This document shows, piece after piece, positions 10,718 to 20,246 of a stretch of 64,000 nt of DNA. The stretch is taken from NCBI GenBank assembly GCA_964408185.1, contig CAYOYK010000003.1, forward strand, positions 1 through 64,000. Direction: 5' to 3'. The notes under the pieces were generated by a model. That model was not told where the DNA came from, searched no databases, and was given only the letters and a program-made list of their open reading frames with translations. How positions within the stretch are numbered: the stretch's first letter is position 1; the number at the start of each line of letters is the position of its first letter. The DNA comes from CAYOYK01 sp964408185. Its GTDB lineage: Bacteria; Bacillota; Clostridia; Christensenellales; Aristaeellaceae. The translations under genes and the position numbers were made by a program.

Positions 10718-11902
10718 TCAGAGGCCAAGCTCCTTCTGGTAGGCCGCAAACTCCGCGTCGTTGCACTGCACAAAGTGGCCGGGCAGAATCTCCCGCATGG
10801 AGGGCTTGTCCACGGAGTAATCGTGCGATACCAGCGGGTCGTACTTGATGCGCTGGCGCTTTTTCTCGTAGCGCGGGTCGGGCAGGGGAATGGCGGAGAG
10901 CAGCGAGCGCGTGTAGGGGTGCAGCGGATGCGCGAACAGCTCGTCCGAGGAGGCCAGCTCGACCATCTTGCCGTAGTACATCACGCCGATGCGATCTGAA
11001 AAATATTTGACCACGGACAGGTCGTGGGCGATGAACATGATGGTCAGGCCCAGCTGATGCCGCAGATCGTTGAGCAGGTTGATGACCTGCGCCTGAATGG
11101 ATACGTCCAGCGCGCTGACGGGCTCGTCCGCAATGATGAGCGCGGGGTTCATCACGACGGCGCGGGCCACGCCGATGCGCTGGCGCTGCCCGCCGGAGAA
11201 CTCGTGCGGGTAGCGGCTGGCGTGCTCGCGCACAAGGCCGACCAACTCCAGCATTTGATAGACCTTCTGGTCGATGATCTCCTTGTCCTTTTCTCCGCGG
11301 ATGACCAGCCCCTCGGCAATGGTCTCGTACACCGTCATGCGGGGGTCGAGCGAGGCGATGGGGTCTTGAAAGATCATTTGGATCTGCGTAATGTAACGCT
11401 GCTTGGAGGCGATGCGGCGCTCATAGGCGTGCTTCTTCCTGAGCGCGGGCAGCTCGTCCTGATTGGCGGCGGCCAGCAGGGGCTTATAGCGCTCGTCAAC
11501 CTCCTTGGCCAGATCGTGCGCGTGGAGCTTATCGCAATTCTTGTGATCGTATCGCGCGGAGGCGATCTTCGCCTGCTGCTCCTTGATGAGGGACTTCAGC
11601 TCGGCCGCGCGTTTCGGCGAGGCGGTTTTCAGCTCCTTGCGCGCGTCCTGTATGGCGTTTTTGTAGCTCAGGGTGCCGGCGGCAATGCGCTTGCCCTTGA
11701 AGTAAATATTGCCGGATGTGATATCGTACAGCTTGATAATCGAGCGGCCGGTCGTGGTTTTGCCGCAGCCGGACTCGCCTACGAGGCCGAAGACCTCGCC
11801 GTTTTTGATGTCAAAGCTCACGTCGTCCACAGCCTTGACGGATTTGAAGTACTGGCACAGGTGCTCCACCCGCAGCAGCACGTCGTCCTGACGATCAGGC
11901 AT
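10718..11902 (-). CDS. oppF: Oligopeptide ABC transporter ATPase, OppF type, with an insertion
   Basis: The ATG overlaps the 3' end of oppD by 8 bases and has GGGAGG upstream. The 394-residue protein has Walker A GESGCGKT (42-49), Q-loop MIFQDP (Gln179), signature FSGGQRQR, Walker [13 protein letters not shown], the H-loop FIAHDLSVV and the OppF-type C-terminal peptide-transporter extension ([11 protein letters not shown]). Walker A to Q-loop spans about 130 residues instead of roughly 45-50. The extra Lys/Ala-rich segment (about 85-165, with [20 protein letters not shown]) is predicted helical. It powers peptide import with OppD. Confidence 0.92.
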   Translation of the reverse strand: MPDRQDDVLLRVEHLCQYFKSVKAVDDVSFDIKNGEVFGLVGESGCGKTTTGRSIIKLYDITSGNIYFKGKRIAAGTLSYKNAIQDARKELKTASPKRAAELKSLIKEQQAKIASARYDHKNCDKLHAHDLAKEVDERYKPLLAAANQDELPALRKKHAYERRIASKQRYITQIQMIFQDPIASLDPRMTVYETIAEGLVIRGEKDKEIIDQKVYQMLELVGLVREHASRYPHEFSGGQRQRIGVARAVVMNPALIIADEPVSALDVSIQAQVINLLNDLRHQLGLTIMFIAHDLSVVKYFSDRIGVMYYGKMVELASSDELFAHPLHPYTRSLLSAIPLPDPRYEKKRQRIKYDPLVSHDYSVDKPSMREILPGHFVQCNDAEFAAYQKELGL

Positions 11903-14051
11903 TTGCTTCGCCTCCCATCCGCGCTTTCATTTTGGCGATACGCTCCGTAACGGCCTTGGGCGGCTCCGCCTTCGGCGCGCGGGGATCGAGCAGCCACGTA
12001 GCGGCCCAGTGCGTATCCGAGATCGGGAAAACGGGCGGCTCGCGTTCAAAATCGATCTGCATCGCGTAGTGATTGCGCTCCGCGAACGCGTCGCCCTTGG
12101 GCGGGTAGATCATGTTCGGCGGCGTGCCGGGGATGGCCTCCAGGCGTTCCTTGGTCTCCAAGTCGGGCATGGAGGACAGCAGCGCCCACGTGTAGGGGTG
12201 CGCCGGCGCGTAGAAGATCTCGTCCGCCGTGCCGTACTCCACGATCTTGCCCGCGTACATCACGGCGATGCGGTCGGCCATGTTGGCGACCACGCCCAAA
12301 TCGTGCGTGATAAAGATGATGCTCAGGTCGCGCTCCGCCTTGAGGCGGTTGATGAGCTCCAGAATCTGCGACTGGATGGTCACATCCAGCGCGGTGGTGG
12401 GCTCGTCGCAGATGAGGATGTCCGGGTTGGCCGCCAGCGCGATGGCGATGACGATGCGCTGACGCATGCCGCCGGAGAACTGGAACGGGTAGGCGCGGTA
12501 GCGCTTGCGCGGCTCCGGGATGCCAACCTCGTCCATCAGCTTGAGGGCCTTGTTGCGCGCGCTGCGCTTTGTGACCTTGTTCACAATGCCGCTGGCACTC
12601 TCCTGCAAAAAGGCGACCAGCCGCTCGGCCTTGGCGCGCTTGTCATCGGCGGCCTCGGTGGCGTTGCGCTCCGTGTAATGCGCTTGCAGGCGGGTGATAA
12701 GCCCGATCATGTTCTCCTGCACAAGCTCAAGGTCGATGGTAGAGGGCGCGGCGACCGTCCAATCGGGATCCTTGCCCTTGTCGACAAGGCGCTGGTGGCG
12801 GCTGAGCTGACGCTCATACTTGCGCTGCTTGCCGCCGTTGGTGCGCTCGCCCTTAAAATAGGTCTCCATAAAGGCCTTGAGGTTCACGGAGAATGTGCAG
12901 GCCGCGCTGTCCTTTACGATGTCGATGGGGTTGACGGAGGCGTCCACGGCGGCGCAGAGCGTCGAGACCGTCGGGCGAAGCGTGGCGCTGTCCAGCGGGT
13001 CGGCGCTCATGATCGTCAGGCCGTCGCGCAGAGCCTCCAGCGCCTTGCCGCGAAGCGCGAGGTACTTTTCGTCCGTCGTGGCGACCGCCTTCTCGGCCAT
13101 ATCCAAAAAGGCGTTCAGGTAGCAATCGTTGAGCTGCTTGCGGTAAAACGCGTTCTGGCTTTCCTGATCGCCGTCGGGCGCCGCCACCGCGTTGGTCTCC
13201 CGCGCGTAGCCCAGCGCGAAGAAATCCGGCGCGGTCTTAGCGGTTGCTTCCGTCAGCGCGGACTGCACCGCGCGCAGCCTGTCGGCGCATGCGGAGAAGT
13301 CCTTTGCCTTGATCTGCTCGGACAGGCCGTCGGCAAGCGCCTTTACGTCGGCCTCAAACGCGGCGTAGCGCGATTCGGGGATGACAAACTCGTTGCCGGC
13401 GCGCAGCGAGAACTCCTTGACCTCGGCCAGCTTGGCGGACGCGTCGGTCAGCGCGTTTTTCTCAATGAGGAAGAGCAGGTTTTCAATTTCCACCAGAGCG
13501 TCCTGCGCGGCCTCGCAGGCGTCGCGGTAGGATTGCTCCAGCTTGATGGCGCGCAGCTCGAAGCGCCGGAACAGGCGGCAGGCCTGCTTGATGTTCGCCT
13601 CGTTGTCCGGGTCGCTGGCGAGCATATCCTTCTCCAGCAGATCGAGCTTGCCGTAGAAGGCGGCCTCGCTGGCCCGTTGGTTGGCCTTGCCCTTGAGCAG
13701 CATCGCCTCGGTGAGCTGCTTGCCGATGCGCATGATGGGGTTGAGGCTGGACAGCGGGTCCTGAAAGATCATCGCGATCTTATCGCCGCGGAGCTTGTAA
13801 AAATCATCCTCGCTGATCTTGAGCAGATCCTGCCCGTCATAGAGGATCTCGCCGCCCTCCACGATGGAGTTGCCGGCCAGTATGCCCAGAATCGCCTTGG
13901 ATGTGACGGATTTGCCGGAGCCGGACTCGCCCACGATGGCGAGCGTCTCGCCCTTGTGCAAGTCAAAGCTGATGTTGCGAACCGCTTGCAGCTTGCCGGA
14001 AACGGTACGGAACGAAATTTGGAGATTGCGAACCTGCAATTTCATTTCCAT
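11895..14051 (-). CDS. oppD: Oligopeptide ABC transporter ATPase, OppD type, with a very large insertion
   Basis: This is a 718-residue homologue of OppD, which is normally about 320-340. Walker A GESGSGKS is at 41-48, the Q-loop at Gln97 (MIFQDPLSSLNP), the signature FSGGMRQR at 525-532, Walker B ILICDEPTTALD, H-loop FITHDLGVV and the C-terminal HPYTWALLSS/IPGTPP extension. Between Q-loop and signature, normally about 55-60 residues apart, lie about 430. The extra 365 or so residues (about 120-500) are rich in Ala, Glu, Lys and Leu and look helical. The frame is continuous, so this is not an assembly break. The start is 1 base after the oppC stop. All nucleotide-binding motifs are intact, so the ATPase should be active. 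Confidence 0.93.
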   Translation of the reverse strand: MEMKLQVRNLQISFRTVSGKLQAVRNISFDLHKGETLAIVGESGSGKSVTSKAILGILAGNSIVEGGEILYDGQDLLKISEDDFYKLRGDKIAMIFQDPLSSLNPIMRIGKQLTEAMLLKGKANQRASEAAFYGKLDLLEKDMLASDPDNEANIKQACRLFRRFELRAIKLEQSYRDACEAAQDALVEIENLLFLIEKNALTDASAKLAEVKEFSLRAGNEFVIPESRYAAFEADVKALADGLSEQIKAKDFSACADRLRAVQSALTEATAKTAPDFFALGYARETNAVAAPDGDQESQNAFYRKQLNDCYLNAFLDMAEKAVATTDEKYLALRGKALEALRDGLTIMSADPLDSATLRPTVSTLCAAVDASVNPIDIVKDSAACTFSVNLKAFMETYFKGERTNGGKQRKYERQLSRHQRLVDKGKDPDWTVAAPSTIDLELVQENMIGLITRLQAHYTERNATEAADDKRAKAERLVAFLQESASGIVNKVTKRSARNKALKLMDEVGIPEPRKRYRAYPFQFSGGMRQRIVIAIALAANPDILICDEPTTALDVTIQSQILELINRLKAERDLSIIFITHDLGVVANMADRIAVMYAGKIVEYGTADEIFYAPAHPYTWALLSSMPDLETKERLEAIPGTPPNMIYPPKGDAFAERNHYAMQIDFEREPPVFPISDTHWAATWLLDPRAPKAEPPKAVTERIAKMKARMGGEANA

Positions 14052-14052
14052 A

Positions 14053-15588
14053 CTATTCAGCCCCCCTCAAAGACGGATTGAAAGCGTCCCGCAGGCCGTT
14101 GCCAAACAGGTTGAACGAGATCTCCAGCAGGGCGATAAAGAGCGACGGGTACAAGATGATGTACGGATCGCTGGACAAGTAAGACTTGCCGTTGGCCAGC
14201 ATGGTGCCCACGCTGGTCATGGTGGAGCTTTCCAGGTTGATGATGCCAAGGTAGGTGAGCGCGCTCTCGCTGAAGATCACGCCCGGAATGGCCAGCACGG
14301 ACCCGGTGATGATGGTGCCCATGGAGTTGGGCAGGATGTGCTTGAACATCAGCCGCAGGTCGCTCGCACCCAGCGTGCGGGCCGCCAGTACGTACTCCTG
14401 CCCCTTAAAGCGGTAGAACTGCATGCGCACGCGGGACGCCATGCTGATCCATCCCGTAAGCACAAACGCGAACAGAAGCGATGGCACCACGCCGATCTTA
14501 TTGGCGAAGTGGAGCTGGAACAGCACGGCCACCACGATGAAGGGCACGTCGTACAGAACGTCCGAGATGCGCTCCATAATCAGATCGACCGCGCCGCCGT
14601 AGTAGCCCTCGATGGAGCCGTAGATGGTGCCGATGAGGAAATTGATAAACGAGATGCTGATCGCCAGCAGGAAGCTGAAGCGGCCGCCGGCCGCCAGCCG
14701 GGTAAAGATGTCCTGCCCGCGGGCGTTGGTGCCAAATATGAAGCTCGGCTCCATGCCAAAGCGGTACTGGAAGTAGTTGTACTTGTCCACGCGCACGATG
14801 TAGGACTTGGCCGTGGCTGTGCCCGCGACGCGAGCGTAGGCATAGGGCGCGTCCGGGTTGGTATCGTCCGCCACGCGCAGGCTGTGGTAGGAGGTATCCT
14901 CCGGCGTGGTGGTGCGGTAGATGGGCACGAAATTGCCCTCGCTGTCCAGCTTGGGCGCGCCCTTCTTGGTGGACTCATACCAGATGTTCGGGTCGTCCTC
15001 TTTTGCGTCCGTGATGGCGGGGTAAATCACCTGCGTGCCGTGCTCGTCCTGCCAAGCCTGAATGGCCTCGTACTGGGCGGGCGTGAGCGTGAGGTAGATC
15101 ATGCCCATTTTGTTGTAATTGTCCACGCGGATATCATAGAAGGTGGACTTTTTGCTGCCGGTCGCATCCACATAGTCCGCGCGATACACGGACACCACCG
15201 GATCGCGCCCCGTCTCAATGGCCATGGCGCGCAGGCCTTGGTACGCGATGCTGTTTACGGTGATGTCGCTGCACCCGTCCATACCCAGCCAGCCAAGCGG
15301 CGCAAATTTAGGCGGCAGCTTGGTGTAGTAGCTGTAATCCGTGTCCGTAAGGGCGCGGGAGTAGGTCGTCTCGCAAAAAATCGGGACGAAGATGGAATAG
15401 GCGACCAGCAGGACAATGATAACGGCGGCCACAACGGAGCTCTTGTTGCGGGAGAATCGCAGCAGCACATCCTTGAAGTAGCCGATCGGCTTGGTTTCCA
15501 GCCGCTTGTCGTGAAGCCTGCCGTCCTGAGCCACAAATGTGAACTCGGAGGCGGGGATATCGGCGTAATTCTCTTTGTTCGCTCTCAT
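14053..15588 (-). CDS. oppC: Oligopeptide ABC transporter permease, OppC type, with large external insertion
   Basis: The ATG overlaps the oppB stop by one base (TAATG). At 511 residues it exceeds the usual 300. A first membrane helix (SVVAAVIIVLLVAYSIFVPIF) is followed by about 210 residues of soluble sequence (about 75-285, rich in Tyr, Asp and Thr) before the conserved FIFGTNARGQDIFTRL block, which normally follows closely. The remaining helices and the cytoplasmic EAA loop (EYVLAARTLGASDLRLMFKHILPN, about 390-415) are standard. The inserted domain should face outside, next to the substrate-binding protein. It forms the channel with OppB. Confidence 0.92.
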   Translation of the reverse strand: MRANKENYADIPASEFTFVAQDGRLHDKRLETKPIGYFKDVLLRFSRNKSSVVAAVIIVLLVAYSIFVPIFCETTYSRALTDTDYSYYTKLPPKFAPLGWLGMDGCSDITVNSIAYQGLRAMAIETGRDPVVSVYRADYVDATGSKKSTFYDIRVDNYNKMGMIYLTLTPAQYEAIQAWQDEHGTQVIYPAITDAKEDDPNIWYESTKKGAPKLDSEGNFVPIYRTTTPEDTSYHSLRVADDTNPDAPYAYARVAGTATAKSYIVRVDKYNYFQYRFGMEPSFIFGTNARGQDIFTRLAAGGRFSFLLAISISFINFLIGTIYGSIEGYYGGAVDLIMERISDVLYDVPFIVVAVLFQLHFANKIGVVPSLLFAFVLTGWISMASRVRMQFYRFKGQEYVLAARTLGASDLRLMFKHILPNSMGTIITGSVLAIPGVIFSESALTYLGIINLESSTMTSVGTMLANGKSYLSSDPYIILYPSLFIALLEISFNLFGNGLRDAFNPSLRGAE

Positions 15589-16547
15589 TACTTTTTACTC
15601 CCCATTCTGATTCTCGGATCGATAAAGCCGTAACTGATATCAACGACAATGCCGGAGGCCAGCCCGATAAAGGTGTAAAACGCGGAGAGCAGCATAAAGA
15701 AGTTGTAGTCCGGCGTGGCGGCGGTGATGGAATCTACATATAAAGGCCCGACGCCCGGAATGCCAAAAATCTGCTCGATGATGATCGAGCCGGACATGAT
15801 GCCGATAAACTCGCCCAGAATCATGGGGAAGATAGGCACCATGGCGTTGCGCAAGGCATGGCGGACGGTTGTTTGCGATCTGGATAGGCCCTTGGTACGG
15901 GCCAGCAGCAGGTAATCGCTGGTCAGCACCTCGGTCAGCTCGGCGCGGGTGTAGCGGGTCAAGCCCGCGATGGTGCCAAAGCCGAGCGAGAGAATGGCGG
16001 GCACAAGGGAAACGAACGTCCCCCACGAGAGAAAATCGTAGCCCGATTTCATTTGGAAGGGAAACCACTTGAGCTTATAGCAAAGGATGTATTGCACCAA
16101 AAAGGCGTATACATAGCTGGGTACGGATACAAACACCATGACGGCGGTGGAGATAAAGTGATCCTGCCACTTGTTTTTACGCAGCGCGGCATAGATGCCG
16201 AACAGCAGGCCCAGCGGCACGCTGAACAGCATGGCGTACACGTTGACGACCACGGTGGCGGGCATTTTTTCCATAAACTTGCCCCATACATCCTGCCCGA
16301 TGTAGAGGGACTCGCTCACGCCCCAGTCGCCGCCCAGCAGCGTTTTTTGCACAAAAATACCGTACTGCTCGATGAGCGGCTTGTTGTAGCCCAGCGCCTC
16401 GCGGCGCAGCTCAATGAGCTGCATATCCTTGCCAAATTGCTGCGCGGGCTTGTTGGGCAATAGCTTAATGAGGATGAAGCATATGGAGATGATGATGACA
16501 AACACCATCAGCATCAGCGCAATGCGCTTGAGTACATACTTGACCAT
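15588..16547 (-). CDS. oppB: Oligopeptide ABC transporter permease, OppB type
   Basis: The ATG has AAAGGGG 9 bases upstream. The 319-residue protein starts with the family's VLKRIALMLMVFVIIISICFIL helix. It then has VYAMLFSVPLGLLFGIYAA, the TRYTRAELTEVLTSDYLLLARTKG EAA-type loop and the GEFIGIMSGSIIIEQIFGIPGVG segment. Length is normal, unlike OppC and the ATPases. It is the first of the membrane genes after the binding protein. Confidence 0.94.
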   Translation of the reverse strand: MVKYVLKRIALMLMVFVIIISICFILIKLLPNKPAQQFGKDMQLIELRREALGYNKPLIEQYGIFVQKTLLGGDWGVSESLYIGQDVWGKFMEKMPATVVVNVYAMLFSVPLGLLFGIYAALRKNKWQDHFISTAVMVFVSVPSYVYAFLVQYILCYKLKWFPFQMKSGYDFLSWGTFVSLVPAILSLGFGTIAGLTRYTRAELTEVLTSDYLLLARTKGLSRSQTTVRHALRNAMVPIFPMILGEFIGIMSGSIIIEQIFGIPGVGPLYVDSITAATPDYNFFMLLSAFYTFIGLASGIVVDISYGFIDPRIRMGSKK

Positions 16548-16643
16548 GGGTGCTACCCCTTTCGCGTTTACGGCTGCATTGGCTTACGCTCGCAACCGGA
16601 TACAGCCATAAATGAAGGACTGCGGCAAAATGCCTTTTCACAA

Positions 16644-16678
16644 CCACAGCAGGGGCGCGCAAAGCACCCCTGCCGTGG
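16644..16678 (-). promoter_or_regulatory. Hairpin between the binding-protein gene and the permease genes
   Basis: The 167-base gap between oppA and oppB contains an inverted repeat: CCAC-A-GCAGGGG, an 11-base loop, then CCCCTGC-C-GTGG. No U-tract follows on the minus strand. Such hairpins after binding-protein genes often protect the upstream mRNA or cause partial termination, giving more binding protein than permease. This role is inferred from position. Confidence 0.5.
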
Positions 16679-16714
16679 CCATAGGATTAGGTACCCTTTT
16701 GGCTGCGCCTACGC

Positions 16715-19099
16715 TTATTTGTAGTTCAGCGTGCCGCCCTGCTCGGCGACATACGCATCCCATTCCGCGTCGGTGTAGTTGAAGGTGAGGTAGCGCACTC
16801 CGCCGTAGCCCATGGGGAATACTTCTTCCTCGGTGTAGTACTCAACCTGCATGCTCTTCAGAGCAGCCCTGGCGTCGGTCATCAGCGGGATGAAGTTGTA
16901 GTTCTGGAGCACGGCGTTTTCAAGGGCGGCCAGCACTTGCATACGGAGAGAGGCTTCATGCTCGTCGGTGCTGTACGGGAACGCCAAGGTGACAGCCTCG
17001 GAGGTGTCGGCCTTGGTGGCGGTGATCTCGGTGCCGGAGATCGCGGAGGTCCAATCCAGCGCGGTGGCGGTGTAGGTCACATCGTCCAGCGTGATGTCGA
17101 TCGTCGCGGTGGTGGCATCCCAAGACGGGTCATACTGATAGTTGGAGGAGGTGTAGGCTTCCATCAATCCGTAGGGATCGAAGGTGGAGCCGGTCCAGCC
17201 AACGCCGAACAGCATGTCCACATTGTTGGCGCGCAGCGCATCGGCAAAGCCGTTGCCCAGCGTGGAGTCGCGGGTGAAGGTCAGCTTGCCCTCAAGCTTG
17301 GTGCCCTTCACGGCCTCGGTGTAGTTGCTCACGATGAAGTCGTAGCCGTTGTTGTAGAACACGCTGGTCGCGTTGGGGGTGCCAACGATGATCTGCACAA
17401 CGTCGTTGTCGTCCATCAGGCCGCCGGCAATCGCCTCATCGTAGGCGCTGTCGAAGTAGGTACGAGCCATTTCGAGGTTGTAGCCGGTGATGGAGTCGAT
17501 GGCGTCGTCGATGGTGGCGTAGGTCTTGCCCTCGCCGATCTCATCGGTCAGGCCCCAGAAATCGACCATAACCTGCTTGGCCTCGGCGGTATTGCGGTAA
17601 GCGATACCGTTGTCAGGATCGGAGATGATGCTGGAGGAGTACAGCGCAAGGCCGGGGCCGTTGGTGGGGCTGGCGGCCAGGCAGAACTTGGCGCGATCCA
17701 TGGCCAAGCTCATGGCAATACGGAAGTCCTTGAGGGTCAGGATGGTCTTGTTGATGTTCTCGCCGGCGGCAGCCTGATTGGCCGTCAGGGCGGTCAGATC
17801 GGGGTTGAACACCATGGCGAACACGGAGTCGCCGATCTCGTAATAGGTGTAATCGGAGGTGGAGTAGGCTTCCATATCGTCCTTGTTCAGGGCGTAGTAG
17901 TCCAGCTTGCCGTTGAGGAACATCTCCAAGCGGGTGGAGGGCTCCGCAACGCAGTCATACTGGAGCTTGGTCGCCTGATACTGGCCGGCGTACTCGTCCA
18001 TGCTGTAGCCAAACCAGTAGGGGTTCTTTTCCAGCGTGTATTCCTTATCGGACTGGAAGGCGGTGAGCATGTAGGGGCCGAAGGAGATCGTGGTATCGAC
18101 GCTGGTGCCGTAGGTGTTGGTGTACACGCCGTCGGTCACGGTCTCGCAGGCCTTGTACAGCTTCTCGTTGACCAGCCAAGTGGTGTCGAAGGAGTAGTAC
18201 AGGTAGAAGCCGGAGATCGGCTTATCGAGGATGACAACGAACTCGGTGTCGCTGAGCGCCTTGATGCCGACGTTGTCCCAAGACATTTCGGGGGCGGTGT
18301 ACTTGCCGTACAGCTCGTCCATCGCGTAGGCCAGCATATCCTCAGGGGCGGCCCAAGTGGCGTACTCGGCACCGGCGCCGGTGGTGTAGAACTCATAGAG
18401 CTCCTTGATGGTCTTGCCGCTATCGACGATCGCGTCCTCGGCTTCGCCGGACCAGGTGCCGGCGTCGAAGTCGTAGGTATCGCCGAAGGAAAAGGTCCAG
18501 TTGATGAAGCCGGGCTCATCGCCGATCTGCTCCAGCAGAGCGTTTACATCGGCGACGCCGTAGATGTCAACCAGAGCGGACAGCGTGGTATCGGCGGCAA
18601 CGCCCTGCTTGAGGTAGCCCTCGGCATTCTTGATGACCATATTGCCGCTGTACAGCGAGTCAGCGCGGTAGTTCTGCGCAATGGGGTCGAGCAGAAGCTG
18701 CGCGGAGGTCTCAAAGTCCTTGGCGGTGATGGGGGTGCCATCCTGCCACATCATGTTGTCGCGGATGGTGATCTTCCAAGCAAGCTCGGTGTCGCCCTCG
18801 GCAATGCCCCACTGCTCGCCAACGTAGTCGGCCGTCACGTCAACGGGGTAATCGGCGGCGGCCGTGGGAATAAGCTGGTAGCCGTCCATGGTCTCGTTAT
18901 AATCGAAATCATAGAAATAGCTGACCAGATACTGCATAAGAACGGAGTCCTGATTGGTTTGCTCCTGAAGGGGGCTCCAATTGGTGGGGAAGTCAGCTAA
19001 CGCCTGATTGTAGGTATAGGTGTCCGCAGACTCTTCCGCCATTGCAAAGCTCGTGCAGAGCATGCAAAGGAACAGAACGATGGCTAGAAACCTCTTCAT
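16715..19099 (-). CDS. oppA: Extracellular oligopeptide-binding protein (SBP family 5), unusually large
   Basis: The ATG has AGGAGG 8 bases upstream and a consensus promoter 50-80 bases upstream. The 794 residues exceed the usual 540-600. Residues 1-21 are a signal peptide cut near SFAMA/EES; no lipobox is seen, which is odd for a binding protein in a single-membrane bacterium. Family blocks include DTELAWKITIRDNMMWQDGTPITAKDF, the ISFGPYMLTAFQSDKEYTLEKNPYWFG segment, LKDFRIAMSLAMDRAKF and a C-terminal LENAVLQNYNFIPLM. Two extra stretches lie around residues 165-260 and 640-700. It captures peptides for OppBCDF; substrate range cannot be read from sequence. Confidence 0.92.
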   Translation of the reverse strand: MKRFLAIVLFLCMLCTSFAMAEESADTYTYNQALADFPTNWSPLQEQTNQDSVLMQYLVSYFYDFDYNETMDGYQLIPTAAADYPVDVTADYVGEQWGIAEGDTELAWKITIRDNMMWQDGTPITAKDFETSAQLLLDPIAQNYRADSLYSGNMVIKNAEGYLKQGVAADTTLSALVDIYGVADVNALLEQIGDEPGFINWTFSFGDTYDFDAGTWSGEAEDAIVDSGKTIKELYEFYTTGAGAEYATWAAPEDMLAYAMDELYGKYTAPEMSWDNVGIKALSDTEFVVILDKPISGFYLYYSFDTTWLVNEKLYKACETVTDGVYTNTYGTSVDTTISFGPYMLTAFQSDKEYTLEKNPYWFGYSMDEYAGQYQATKLQYDCVAEPSTRLEMFLNGKLDYYALNKDDMEAYSTSDYTYYEIGDSVFAMVFNPDLTALTANQAAAGENINKTILTLKDFRIAMSLAMDRAKFCLAASPTNGPGLALYSSSIISDPDNGIAYRNTAEAKQVMVDFWGLTDEIGEGKTYATIDDAIDSITGYNLEMARTYFDSAYDEAIAGGLMDDNDVVQIIVGTPNATSVFYNNGYDFIVSNYTEAVKGTKLEGKLTFTRDSTLGNGFADALRANNVDMLFGVGWTGSTFDPYGLMEAYTSSNYQYDPSWDATTATIDITLDDVTYTATALDWTSAISGTEITATKADTSEAVTLAFPYSTDEHEASLRMQVLAALENAVLQNYNFIPLMTDARAALKSMQVEYYTEEEVFPMGYGGVRYLTFNYTDAEWDAYVAEQGGTLNYK

Positions 19100-19151
19100 G
19101 TTGTCTCCTCCTGTTATTTGTTCCGTAAAGTCCGAAAACTACGGTTTCTAC

Positions 19152-19180
19152 ATTATAAAGACGGCCTGACGCTTTGTCAA
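19152..19180 (-). promoter_or_regulatory. Consensus sigma-A promoter of the opp operon
   Basis: Read on the minus strand this is TTGACA (19180-19175), a 17-base spacer, and TATAAT (19157-19152), a full consensus match. It lies about 52 bases before the oppA start, leaving room for a short leader and the AGGAGG site. It should drive oppA-B-C-D-F and probably the DUF3899-like gene. Confidence 0.9.
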
Positions 19181-19308
19181 GGAAATACCCCATACTACCA
19201 ACGCTTGCGCATGCGCGCTCCAACTCCGCCAATCCGTAATGAGAGCAAGTGTAAAATTGTATACAAGAATGCTGTATCCTAAATACAAAATAAAAACATA
19301 ATAAATAC

Positions 19309-19333
19309 AAAAAACGCGGCCCGATTTGCCGCG
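19309..19333 (-). terminator. Rho-independent terminator after the small secreted protein gene
   Basis: On the minus strand CGCGGC, a 7-base loop and GCCGCG are followed by TTTTTTGTATT. It lies about 30 bases past the stop of the gene at 19365-20093, just upstream of the opp promoter, and should insulate the two units. Confidence 0.75.
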
Positions 19334-19364
19334 CTTGCATGGAATATGCTGGAAAACGGCTCGA

Positions 19365-20093
19365 CTACTGCGCTTCGTCCGCGTAGACGATATCGTCCCG
19401 CAGGCGATAGAGCGTAGCGCCATAGTGCTTGCGGCAGAACGCGTCCACAAACCAGTCGATTTCTTTTACCGCGTCATACTGCACATAGCCGTAGCGCTCG
19501 CCGTTTATCTTTTTGCCCTTCATGTTGCTGTCCGTCCAATGCACGGTGTCCGTCTCCGCGTCGTAATCCGCGATGAACACCAAGCTGTGCGCCCCCACGC
19601 CGTAGTAATACTTGGCGGCCATTTGAAAATAGTCGCCTTTTTTCACCTGCATCAGGAACTCGCGCGCCAGCTGCTGGTTTTCGGCCTTGCTCAGCGCCGG
19701 GTCGTAGCGGAAGGACGCGGCGATCTCAAACGGGTTGCCCTCGGAGGCGGGCACATCCTCCCACTCGACGCCGTACACGTAGTCCGCGCCCTTATAGCTC
19801 GCCTTGGGCGGGTTATCGGGGATGACCAGCTTCACGTCCGGGAACTCGGCCATGCGAAAATTGTCACGATTCTCCCGGAACAGATAGACGGTAAAGTTTT
19901 TGCACACATAAATATCGCCGGAATACTGCGCGCGCTGCGCCCGACCGTTGGTCGTGTCGTACTCCTTTGCGGCCAGCGCGATGATGCCGTCGATCAGCGC
20001 GTCGCGCGCGGAGCCGGTTTCCTCGGCCAGCGCGGGCAGGCAGGCGGAGAGCAAAAACAAAAGGGCCAGCAGCCAAGAGATCCGTCGTTTCAT
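19365..20093 (-). CDS. Secreted protein of unknown function, possibly papain-like fold
   Basis: The ATG has GGAGGTG 8 bases upstream. The 242-residue protein begins with a signal (MKRRISWLLALLFLLSAC); Cys18 in LSAC could be a lipobox, though an ALA/EE signal-peptidase I site follows. The mature part has a Cys in YVCKNFTVYLF, GAHSLVFIADYD and HWTDSNM. A Cys near the N-terminus followed by a His-strand and a polar residue is the layout of NlpC/P60- or CHAP-like Cys hydrolases, but no signature is clear enough to name one. It has its own promoter and terminator. Confidence 0.6.
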   Translation of the reverse strand: MKRRISWLLALLFLLSACLPALAEETGSARDALIDGIIALAAKEYDTTNGRAQRAQYSGDIYVCKNFTVYLFRENRDNFRMAEFPDVKLVIPDNPPKASYKGADYVYGVEWEDVPASEGNPFEIAASFRYDPALSKAENQQLAREFLMQVKKGDYFQMAAKYYYGVGAHSLVFIADYDAETDTVHWTDSNMKGKKINGERYGYVQYDAVKEIDWFVDAFCRKHYGATLYRLRDDIVYADEAQ

Positions 20094-20120
20094 CTAAAAA
20101 GCACCTCCAGTACGCTCTCT

Positions 20121-20148
20121 ATTCTACACAAAATCCGCCGCTTGGCAA
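20121..20148 (-). promoter_or_regulatory. Probable sigma-A promoter for the small secreted protein
   Basis: On the minus strand: TTGCCA (20148-20143), 16-base spacer, TAGAAT (20126-20121), about 28 bases before the start codon. Two near-consensus hexamers, each 5 of 6, at acceptable spacing. Confidence 0.6.
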
Positions 20149-20246
20149 GAGGGGGACAAGCCCGCTTTGCGCCGAGAGCGCCACGCCTCGCGCAGAGCTT
20201 GGCTTCGCGCCGGATTGCGCGCGGAGGGCGGCCAAGCCAGCGCGGC

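Noticed and set aside
12500..13700. OppD insertion as an intein or a fused second gene
   Set aside because: No intein splicing motifs (N-terminal Cys with block A/B, C-terminal HN) are seen, and the insertion lies between the Q-loop and signature and not within a catalytic motif. The frame is continuous and helical in character.
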